A stretch of 64,000 bases of DNA from Physcomitrium patens. Lineage: Eukaryota; Streptophyta; Bryopsida; Funariales; Funariaceae. The notes beneath the pieces are model-generated. The model was given only the letters and a program-made list of their open reading frames with translations. It had not been told where the DNA came from and did not search any database. Of this stretch, positions 12,237 through 21,725 are shown piece by piece. Numbering within the stretch: the first letter of the stretch is position 1; the number at the start of each line of letters is the position of its first letter. Made by a program: the position numbers and the translations under genes. The stretch spans positions 16,518,760 through 16,582,759 of the forward strand of contig NC_037265.1 in the NCBI RefSeq assembly GCF_000002425.4. Reading direction: 5' to 3'.

Positions 12237-14115
12237 CGAGGTCATTGGCCCAGAAGCCAATTTTGAGAGATCAGACGAATATCCGCAAGTTTTTCCTGTG
12301 ATCGGAACTCCTGGTCTCTGATACACGACGATTTTCGTTGATCCTGTTAACGTCGCCCAATTCAGCTGTATAGTAAGACCCTGAAAGTGATGTTGTAAAT
12401 TTGTAGAGATTAAAATAGGACTACCTCCAGGCTACCTTGTTGTTTGATCCGTGTGGGCCGAGCGTCCTGATGACCGCTAGTCCCCAATCATATGTAAGCA
12501 GGCACCACAATACCGCTTCCGGTGGTCTTTCTTGAAAAAAAATTAACAACACGTTAAAACCTCATGGAATCACATAAACTAGGAATCTAGTTAAAGTGTT
12601 TTTTGAAATGTGAAATGTACACTGTTATGAAAAACAGTAATCAGAGGGTTAGAAAAGTCAACCTGATCCAGTTCTTCAGGTTCTCACTTTCTGCGTCGGA
12701 TGACGCTATACCTGCTAAATACGCGATGGAATTGAAGATGTCAACTATTATACTTGTTTAACCTGTTCGTCATGATCCTCCTCTCGAATGGAAACCTTTC
12801 TTCTGAGGGAACTTGAATGCTTGAATGGTTGCGATGCGCAATAACAGTGAAATGACATGAGTGTCGCATCGCTTTCGATGCAAAACTTTGTTTGTTGCCT
12901 TCCCAACTAGCAATTCTGTGGGTTTTGTAATAAGATGGCTCACTTGGACAACTTTCATGGGATAATGATGCAGATTTTAGCTCTTGGAAAACACCAGAAG
13001 GGCACGTTATTAGGCGCATGTGCAACCTGCTACTAGATCGGACCGCCGCGCACACATCTCGGCCAAGTCACGTGTCGAAATATTCCATGCTCTGAATCCT
13101 GTTCAATATTATACATACATCGAAAGAGTGTCCTGAGCACCAACCTTTACCATCGTTGCAGTGAAAGACCAACTCAGTTCTCCAAGTTTTGTGGTACGGA
13201 GGATATTCCACGAGCTATCAATGTCTTTCTACTGCTGTTCTGGAACTGCGCTCAGCTAAGGTACACTCGCTTTGAAGCCTTGCGATTGATTCTTAACAGG
13301 ACTTCAGTCGAGGTATTGGCAACACGACCCAGTAGGAGCAAGACACTAAGCATCAGCTCCAATGTGATACTCTCTTCATGGTATTATGGGTACCATATTA
13401 GTAACAGTAATGTTGACAAGTACGCAGCTGTGATCAGCTTGGATACTGTTTCAGTGGAGTAAGCTTGACAATCCTCGAGAGTTCAGATTGTTTGGGACAC
13501 CAGGGGATGCAGATTGTAAGTGGCCGGTGCTCATACTGAGCTGGAACAACATCAGGATTGTTCTTCCAGTGGAATGGCGCCGTGCAGGATCTGCGTAACC
13601 GGGACAATGTAGAGACCATGTTTAAAACAGAATTGTGTGATTCTACACTCAATATTGTGGCTTCGAAATGTCTAGTCTGAGAATGTGGCTTCCATCCAGC
13701 TCCAGGGCTGGTGTCCGTGAGCTGTGCACACTTGCCTTCATGCTGTTTTCATAAACGGACCACAGCAGCGAACACAATCTTGGCAACTCTCTCTAAAAAT
13801 GTGAACTCACGTTCCCACATTCCAAAGTATAAATGCACTCTTTATTATAAAACAATAGAATACAATAAAATAAATCACGATGGATATTATTTGTATAGTT
13901 TTTACATAAATCATTCAAATTCTGTGTGCATATTTATTTAAGCATTCAATTAAATAAATATATAATGTTTAGTATGTTTATTCATTTATAGCATTTAGAA
14001 AGTACTCTACTGCATAATTGCAATTGATTTAAGATGTTATATCTATACATATATATATATATATATATATATATCCAATATTTGATGTTGGATTTTTAAG
14101 CTCCTTCAATAGAAT
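12237..14115. other. STOP1-like 3' UTR and intergenic DNA
   Basis: The 3' UTR probably runs to around 12400-12450, where TTAAAATAGG could be a weak polyadenylation signal. The rest has only short frames without recognisable motifs. AT content rises from about 13800 towards the transposon island. Confidence 0.45.
14049..14074. repeat. (AT)n microsatellite
   Basis: Thirteen AT units in a row, about 40 bp before the target site duplication of retroelement A1. Confidence 0.95.
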
Positions 14116-14120
14116 AATAG
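14116..14120. repeat. Target site duplication AATAG, left copy (A1)
   Basis: AATAG directly precedes the TG of the left LTR and recurs directly after the CA of the right LTR at 20492-20496. A five-base duplication is typical of Ty3/gypsy integration. Confidence 0.92.
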
Positions 14121-14672
14121 TGTCAAGGACAAAGACTCGATGAAGAAAAATATACACCAAAAGGCTATCTCGATATAATAAGTCAAAATATAAACAAGTA
14201 GGTATATTAAAAGGAAACTGGAATGGCTATTGCCACAAGACAAGAAACTAAAGACTCTTGAACCTGGACTAGAAGCAAGAAAGGAGTTGACAAGAGTGAA
14301 GAAGCCTTCACTCTTGTCTCTATATATACTATCTAACTAGGGGCTACGTGGCGACGTTCTATAGGACCTCTAATATGTGTTGACTTTGTAGGACACATGC
14401 CTTGACTTACAAGGCAAGTTTTTCTACGTGTGGACCACATAGTTAGCTTGATCTTCAAGCTAATAACATGTGTGGCACATGGCCAACTTGTTGACCACGT
14501 TTCTAATCCAAAAAGTCAATTAAAGACACCTATGAAGTCAAAGCAGCGTCTAGGAAGTTTCTAAGAAGCTTCTATATTAAATATTATACAATTAACTTAC
14601 TTTTATCTACTTTTACTTACTTCTACCTATTTCTATATGTAATTATTAGCTTACATGATTATGGTCGTGACA
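14121..14672 (-). repeat. A1 3' LTR
   Basis: 552 bp, beginning TGTCAAGG and ending GTGACA on the + strand, almost identical to 19940-20491. Confidence 0.95.
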
Positions 14673-14688
14673 TTACCCCCCCTTCTAG
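14673..14688 (-). other. A1 polypurine tract
   Basis: On the minus strand AGAAGGGGGGGTAA lies directly before the 3' LTR, the expected place for plus-strand priming. The same tract occurs in A2 (27317-27331) and A3 (about 44617-44632). Confidence 0.85.
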
Positions 14689-14713
14689 AGACGAGTTCCA
14701 CGAGGAGCGGTCA

Positions 14714-15136
14714 TCATATGTTGAGGAAATCTATGATGCGACGAATTGTATTCGCCACATACTCTGATCTCTGTTCTCTTCGAAGATGATTGATAGGGCC
14801 TCTCAACCATCGGTAGTGTCCCATACCAGGGCGGGAAGACCACCCAGTTATTTGATCATTATTCAGGCCTTCATAACTTCCTTCGAATAGAATATTCGGA
14901 ACACCATCAGGAGTTGTTCCTACCTCTAGCAAAATCACCAAACATCGGGAGTCCCTTCCCAAATCGTGATACCAAACGCGTTGTATCTCACCATCTATTC
15001 GAGGAAGAACATGTCGTTCTTGAAGATCTTCATCTCGATTGCGTCGTCTTGAAGGTTGTGACAATCGTAATGTCTCATCCGGCAGGTCAGCAAACGAAGG
15101 TTCTTGAGTTGAATCTGCTGGTTGTTGGCTCTCCAT
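14714..15136 (-). CDS. A1 third ORF (ORF3), 140 aa, function unknown
   Basis: An open frame between the chromodomain end (15231) and the 3' LTR, in a frame different from pol. Residues 1-45 are polar and basic (SQPSRRRNRDEDLQER). A hydrophobic strand (CLVILLEVG) follows at ~65-73. The C-terminal third holds GHYRWLRGPINHLRREQ and then a helix ending in IIDFL. The same ORF is open in A2 and A3, and a diverged 117-aa relative sits at the same place in family B. There is no signal peptide or evident membrane segment, so it is not an obvious envelope protein. I do not recognise the family. It may be expressed from a spliced or readthrough RNA; no such signal was identified. Confidence 0.7.
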   Translation of the reverse strand: MESQQPADSTQEPSFADLPDETLRLSQPSRRRNRDEDLQERHVLPRIDGEIQRVWYHDLGRDSRCLVILLEVGTTPDGVPNILFEGSYEGLNNDQITGWSSRPGMGHYRWLRGPINHLRREQRSEYVANTIRRIIDFLNI

Positions 15137-15230
15137 CTAATTAGCGTCACAAATGCAAAGAAGTTACAAACAAGGATAGGAAATTGAATGTTATCTTGCC
15201 TCAATCTTGTCTCTTTTATAAGAGAGATTT

Positions 15231-18200
15231 TCATCTTGGTTTTGATGGATGTCGTTGATGAAAAACTTTGACTTTAGTTGATGCATTTGCTAGATTCCTG
15301 GATGGCTCCCATGTGCGTTCACTAATATCATATCCGCGCCAATGAACAAGATATTCCAGCTTATTTCGGCGCCGCCTTGAGTCTAATATCTCTTCCACCT
15401 CAAATTCTTCATTATTATCTACTTCTATAGGAGGCGATGGCATTTGTCTTCTTCCTTGTATATCCACTGTCTTATATGGTTCAAGAAGAGATACGTGGAA
15501 TACAGGATGGATCTTCATTGACTCTGGTAGATGTAACCGATATGCAACTGGATTGATCTGTTCAGAAACAGAAAAGGGGCCAAGCCTACGATAGTCCAAC
15601 TTGTCACAAGGTCGAGTAGTCTTGATATTGCGACGAAGTAGCCATACCTTATCACCGACGTTGATCTGTGGTTGCTCCATACGATATAGATCTGCGTTTA
15701 TCTTTTGTCGTTCTTGAGCTTCCTTCAATTGTGTCTTCATTATTGCATGTAACTCTGACAACCGATTTGCCATATCTTCTGCTGCAGGATTATCAACTTT
15801 TGAAAAATCAAAAGTATCAAGTCGTGGATGATAGCCATAATTGTCAAAGAAAGGTGTTTGTTGCGTGGAAGAATGTACTGTATTATTATAAGCAAACTCT
15901 GCCAATGGCAGAAGGGTTGTCCAATCATCTTGTTGGTAGTTGATAGTACACCTTAAATATTGCTCCAAGACTTGGTTTACGCGCTCTGTTTGTCCATCAG
16001 TTTAAGGATGGAAAGCCGAAGATAGCTTTATGTCCACTTTTAAAATCTTGAAAAGGGTCCTCCAAAATCTTGACACAAATTAAGTTCCCCTATCTGATAT
16101 GATATCTTTAGGTAATCCATGATAGCGATAGATATTATCAATGAAAAGCTTAGCTGTTTCTTCACCTGTGATAGATTTTGTACATGGCACAAAATGTGCC
16201 ATCTTGGTGAAACGATCTACTATCACAAATATAGAATCATAAGATCTTGAGCTTGGAAGATCTGTGATGAAATCCATAGAAACAGAAGACCATGGTTGTT
16301 CTGGTATAGGTAATGGCTGAAGAAGTCTGAAGGTCGATGATGAGGAATTTTTGATCTTGAACAAATATCACATGATTGTACAAAGTCTTTGACTGACTTC
16401 CACATTTGTGGCCACCAAAAATCTCTTGATATGAGTTCCAAAGTCTTATTATATCCAAAGTGCCCTGCTGCTGGAAAGTCATGACGTGCTTGAAGAACAC
16501 GTAAACGTGCTTCTCCTTCTGGAACATATAGGCGTCCTTCAAAATATAATAGATTATTCTTGAACTCAAACTTAGAAGGATCATGAGACTTGGAAGAATT
16601 ATTCTCGATATCATAAACAAGAGGGTCTGAGGACATACTGGACTGGATTTGCTTGAGAAAAGTTGAATCAACAGTCAATGTTGATTTCATTGCTCGGAGA
16701 TGAAATTGCTCCGGTTTCAAGAGGACCGTTCTTTGTTGCTCAAAAGCTGCATCTCCTTCTTTTGGTGGAAAATAAGAACGTCTAGATAGGGCATCGGATA
16801 AACCTTGTTGTTTTCCTGGCCGATAAGTGATAATGAACTCGAATCTTGACAAAGACATACTCCAACGAGCTTGACGACGATTCAACACGCGTGCTGACAT
16901 GAAATACTCAAGGTTCTTGTGATCTGTATATACAGTGACTGGACTAGAAGCGCCTTCTAGATAATGACGCCATTCTTGAAAGGAATCCACGATCGCAAGA
17001 AGTTCTTTATCGTGGATCTCATAATTGATCTCGGCTGCTGAGAATTTTCTTGAATGAAAAGCTATCGGATGGAGTTTGTCATCTGTTCCCATTTGTGATA
17101 AAACTGCACCCAAGGCAAAATCTGATGCATCTGTTTCCATAAAAAATGCCTTGGAAAAGTCAACACGATATAAGACTGGTGCAGAGACAAACGATGTCTT
17201 CAAGGCTTCAAATGCTGCTTTCGCTTCTTGATTCCATTGAAATTTATCTTTACTAGTCAAGCGTGTAAGTGGAGCTGCAACTCGTGAGAAATCTTTGATG
17301 AAGATCCGATAGTAATTGGCAAATCCCAAGAAACATTGAACATCTCTTACTGTCCTTGGAATCTTCCAATCCACGATTGTTTGGACTTTCTTAGAATCCA
17401 TCATGAGACCATCATTTGAAATGATGTATCCTAAAAAGTCAACTTGAGTAGTGTGAAATACACACTTTTCCATCTTGGCGTACAATCCTGCATCTCTAAG
17501 TTTTTGTAATACTTGACGAACATGTATTTCATGTTCTTCGACGTTCTTGGAATAGATCAGGATATCCTCTAGATAGCAGACGACAAAATTGTCTAAGAAT
17601 TCACGAAATACATCATTCATGAGATGTTGAAAAGCAGCTGGTGCATTCGTGAGTCCAAAGGGCATGACATTATATTCGAAATGTCCATACCTGGTTCGAA
17701 ACGCAGTCTTCCATTCATCTCCTTCTTTGATCCGTACTAGATTATATGCTCCTCTTAGATCTATTTTTGTATAGATCTTAGCTTGATTCAACTGGTCAAG
17801 GAGTCCTGATATCAAAGGTAATGGATACCTGTTCTTGATTGTGATCTTGTTGAGTCCTCGATAATCAACACACATTCGTAAAGATCCATCTTTTTTCTTT
17901 ACGAATAGAATTGGAGCTCCTGCTGGAGTTTTTGAATGGCGTATGAAATTCTTCGCTAAATTCTCGTCAATATATGTCTTGAGTTCAGCCATCTCATCTT
18001 GCGATAAACTGTAAATTGGTCCAAATGGTGGCTGAGTTCCTTCCTTGAGGTCGATTGAACAATCATATGGACGATGCTCAGGAAGAATATCTGCATTCTT
18101 TTTCTCAAAAACGTCTTGATACTCCTGATATTGACTTGGAATGCCACTTGAAGTCTTTACGTTTTCAGAAATAGGTGCAGCATAAATAGCAAAAGTTGAT

Positions 18201-18717
18201 CCTTCTTTTACTGCGTGTATAAATGCTTTTGCACCTATCAGTACGGGTTTTATTGTATAGACTTATAATTTTTTACTTGGTTCGTAGAACTATTAATAAC
18301 GCTTTTGGAAAAGTCAAGTTTACGCGAATTGCAATCTATTCGAGGGTTATATTTTTCTAGCCAGGATAAACCTAAAATAACTGGATTGGACGGGGATTTA
18401 ATTATGTTAAAAGCTATGTAGCTATCATGACCGTCTATTGTTACTTTTATAGGATGAGTTTCATGAGTGACATCTCCAGAAGACAAGGGACGACCATCTA
18501 TGACTTCTACATGTACTGGTTTAGGTTTCTGTACATAGGGTATTTTACGACTTTTAACAAATTGTTCATCTAAAAAACATGCTGAGGCTCCCGAATCTAA
18601 TAAAGCAGAGGCTTTGTAATCCTTAGGTCCTAAATATAAGTCTATTATAAAACAAGGAGAGGGTTGTGAGGAGAGGATAGGACCTTCATTAGGAATTGTA
18701 CAAGGTTCCAGCTGCAC
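15231..18717 (-). pseudogene. pol: A1 pol: protease, RT, RNase H, integrase, chromodomain (broken)
   Basis: Minus-strand order: aspartic protease (ALLDSGASACFLDEQF, intact DSG triplet) at ~18250-18717; RT and RNase H with the integrase zinc region at 16223-17992; integrase core at ~15970-16330; C-terminus with chromodomain (EILDSRRRRNKLEYLVHW) at 15231-15968. Lesions relative to the sister copies: a one-base loss near 18258 that stops the protease frame; YLED in place of YLDD in the RT active site; a one-base loss near 16329 in the integrase; and TAA stops at 16080-16082 and 16002-16004 where family B has Gln. The chromodomain places it among chromoviruses, whose integrases are steered by chromatin marks. 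No functional polymerase can come from this copy. Confidence 0.9.
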
Positions 18718-18722
18718 GGTCC

Positions 18723-19727
18723 CTATTGTAGCTGGACGAATCCGTTTTCCGACATGTTGTCTTCTTTGACCGTCGTACCCCTCATTTTATAGTTGCGTCG
18801 TTTCTTTGGACAATGTTGAGCAGTGTGCTTAGGTTCTCCGCAATATAAACATAATCCTTCTTGACGACGACGAATCTTTTCTTGCTCAGTTAGAGGTTTA
18901 AAACGTACCACGTCAATTTGCATGTCTTCTACTTCCGAATGTACGTTTGGCAAAGATGTTGATGTTGCCATTGAGTAATAACGTTGAGGTTCCCGTGAAT
19001 GATTCTCAGATCGAAATTCAAAAAGTCGATTATCACATTTTACCGCAAAATCGATTGCTTGACTCAAAGTTTGAGGATCAGGTAAGTTAAGCATCAATTT
19101 CTTTACTTCGTATTGCAATCCATAAAGAAATTGACTGATGAGTGCAGCATCATCCCACTTGATGTCAATTGCAAGTTGTCGAAATTGTGAAGCATATACT
19201 GTTACTGAGCGATTTCGTTGTCGCAGAATTCGGATCTTATTTGTTGCAACACGAGTTGCATCGTGTTCACCATACATAGATCGAAACTCCGCCAAAAAAA
19301 CTTCCAAATTGTCCAATATTGGATTTCGTTGTTCAAGAAAAGACGAAAACCACGATAATGCAGATCCAGAAAGTAGAGTGCCAATAAACCTGACTTGTGA
19401 TCCTGGAGTTGGATAGCTTTGCGGTTGAAGTTCAATTGCCAATTGTACTTGATTGATGAACCCTCGAAACTTTGATCTCGTACCATCAAATTTCTCAGGT
19501 AAGGCAATTCTTGGTTCTCTAGTGCTTATAGGGTGTTGTACAATTGGAGAAGGAACGTGATTTGTTGTAGATGTTGAAGCAGCTCCGATCATCTCTATAT
19601 CTCCACTTTCTGCTATTCTTGTTCTTTCCTGTGTTGGTGAATTGAGTTGATGCATCGCAAGCATTAACTCCCTCATTTGCTCTTGCATTTGTGCCATTGC
19701 ACTCTTCATTTCAACAAGCTCTGCCAT
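18723..19727 (-). CDS. gag: A1 Gag, 334 aa, with CCHC zinc knuckle
   Basis: Chosen start is the ATG whose product begins MAELVEMKSAMAQMQEQM; the same start opens gag in A2 and A3, although the frame is open 13 codons further upstream. The middle carries the retrotransposon gag domain (LPEKFDGTRSKFRGFINQ, FLYGLQYEVKKLML). The knuckle CLYCGEPKHTAQHC (C-x2-C-x4-H-x4-C) lies near the end. Gag packages the element RNA and forms the particle. The stop is TAG, and pol continues in the -1 frame. This is the only family-A gag in the window without an early stop. Confidence 0.9.
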   Translation of the reverse strand: MAELVEMKSAMAQMQEQMRELMLAMHQLNSPTQERTRIAESGDIEMIGAASTSTTNHVPSPIVQHPISTREPRIALPEKFDGTRSKFRGFINQVQLAIELQPQSYPTPGSQVRFIGTLLSGSALSWFSSFLEQRNPILDNLEVFLAEFRSMYGEHDATRVATNKIRILRQRNRSVTVYASQFRQLAIDIKWDDAALISQFLYGLQYEVKKLMLNLPDPQTLSQAIDFAVKCDNRLFEFRSENHSREPQRYYSMATSTSLPNVHSEVEDMQIDVVRFKPLTEQEKIRRRQEGLCLYCGEPKHTAQHCPKKRRNYKMRGTTVKEDNMSENGFVQLQ

Positions 19728-19907
19728 AATGACACTAAGAAGAAAAATTTGTTTGATATTGCTCAAGACAAAAGAAAAGAAAGACTTGATAACAAAGAAG
19801 ATACTAAGAACAATATCAATTTAGAAGTGGGTAATCCGCAAACTTCTAATACGCTTATGTCTTGTCAAGAGAAAGGAGTAATCCACTCTTACTCAAGAAA
19901 AAACAAA

Positions 19908-19919
19908 GCTCTGATATTG
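19908..19919 (-). other. A1 primer-binding-site-like sequence
   Basis: On the minus strand CAATATCAGAGC lies 20-30 bases inside the 5' LTR. Its last eight bases, ATCAGAGC, match the initiator-Met tRNA site TGGTATCAGAGC seen complete in family B (39881-39892). The first four bases differ, so priming efficiency is uncertain. Confidence 0.55.
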
Positions 19920-19939
19920 TAAGTGTACTCTTCTCAATC

Positions 19940-20491
19940 TGTCAAGGACAAAGACTCGATGAAGAAAAATATACACCAAAAGGCTATCTCGATATAATAA
20001 GTCAAAATATAAACAAGTAGGTATATTAAAAGGAAACTGGAATGGCTATTGCCACAAGACAAGAAACTAAAGACTCTTGAACCTGGACTAGAAGCAAGAA
20101 AGGAGTTGACAAGAGTGAAGAAGCCTTCACTCTTGTCTCTATATATACTATCTAACTAGGGGCTACGTGGCGACGTTCTATAGGACCTCTAATATGTGTT
20201 GACTTTGTAGGACACATGCCTTGACTTACAAGGCAAGTTTTTCTACGTGTGGACCACATAGTTAGCTTGATCTTCAAGCTAATAACATGTGTGGCACATG
20301 GCCAACTTGTTGACCACGTTTCTAATCCAAAAAGTCAATTAAAGACACCTATGAAGTCAAAGCAGCGTCTAGGAAGTTTCTAAGAAGCTTCTATATTAAA
20401 TATTATACAATTAACTTACTTTTATCTACTTTTACTTACTTCTACCTATTTCTATATGTAATTATTAGCTTACATGATTATGGCGGTGACA
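19940..20491 (-). repeat. A1 5' LTR
   Basis: 552 bp. It contains a TATATATAGAG box on the minus strand at about 20138-20148, a plausible promoter for the element. Confidence 0.95.
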
Positions 20492-20496
20492 AATAG
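20492..20496. repeat. Target site duplication AATAG, right copy (A1)
   Basis: Matches 14116-14120. Confidence 0.92.
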
Positions 20497-20765
20497 ACAC
20501 TATATCTAAATAGATTGGAGTAATATAGATAGTAAGTAATAACAAAAGCTTCTTTTTGTGTTTGAAAAGATTATATCTTATAATACTTAAAAGACGTTAT
20601 ATTTTACACCAAGAAAAAATACATAATAAGTTTAGATCTTCAATTCTTAGCATATATTGTCAAATATCTTATTTTTAGTTGTATTAGTAAATTTAAAAAC
20701 ATAACTTATTATTATATAATTTATACTTGATTAATATGTAATTAAAAATAATTCTTATAAATAAA

Positions 20766-20814
<49 letters not shown>

Positions 20815-21256
20815 ATCGAGGAACTTATTAAAGCCACATCCCGATTTTATTAAAACTACATCTTCTTTCTCACTAAATGATTCATTTTGTACTAGTCTCT
20901 TGTTCTTGATCTTGTTTTCAATCCACGTCCTCCATTCCTTGTTGTTGTATCTATTCCCAATTACTTAATTTTGTTAAAGCCACATCCAATTAGATGAATA
21001 ATAACAATAATATTAACATTTGAAATTAAAATTGTATATGTAATCATTTAGACAAAATTATTTATTTGGATAGTTTTGATTCTACTAAAAATGAAAAGAT
21101 TGTAACTACAATGGTTACTATCATTACAAACTCTTTCATGCACATAATTTTAATAAATGGCTTTAATCTTAATTTAAGCTTATAATATAAGAAATACTTT
21201 ATAATGATGGAGTTTTTTTAAAATTACTAAAGTATAACATAAAATATATAAATATG

Positions 21257-21293
<37 letters not shown>

Positions 21294-21691
21294 GATTTTA
21301 CTATAAAATATTGATAAAATATCATTTATATTTTAGTAATGAATAAATAATAATAATATTAAAAATAAAAATAAAAATTATCACTATATTTTATAAATTT
21401 AAGATGTTAATTTCATTCTTAGTTATGTGATGCAGAAGTCTAGTTTAATTGTATCATAAAAACATCTTATCACAACAGTAATACTTGACTAAAGAAAGAG
21501 TTTTTAGATTATATATTTAATAATTATTTTTTAAATAAAAAATTAAATATATTGATAAAATAAGATAAAATATAAAGTATATATACATATTTAAAAAGAT
21601 ATTTTTGGTTTACTCATTAAAACTACTATCTTATAGTTACAGATTTTATATTTTTTAATTACCAAAAACTACTATAATATTTTATTATTAT

Positions 21692-21725
<34 letters not shown>

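Larger units (their letters stand above)
14121..20491 (-). mobile_element. A1: complete Ty3/gypsy chromovirus, family A, defective pol
   Basis: This 6371-bp element has 552-bp LTRs at 14121-14672 and 19940-20491, both TGTCAAGG...GTGACA in + orientation, flanked by AATAG. Reading on the minus strand the order is 5' LTR, primer-site-like sequence, gag, pol (protease, RT, RNase H, integrase, chromodomain), a third ORF, polypurine tract, 3' LTR. By eye the LTRs differ at only two adjacent-region positions (GGTCGTGACA versus GGCGGTGACA), so the insertion is young. The pol gene nevertheless has two frameshifts, two stop codons and a changed RT active site. Gag and the third ORF are open. Confidence 0.95.

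Noticed and set aside
21694-21724. Poly(T) as the tail of a minus-strand LINE or processed pseudogene
   Set aside because: No body with coding similarity is visible next to it; simple slippage in AT-rich DNA is enough.
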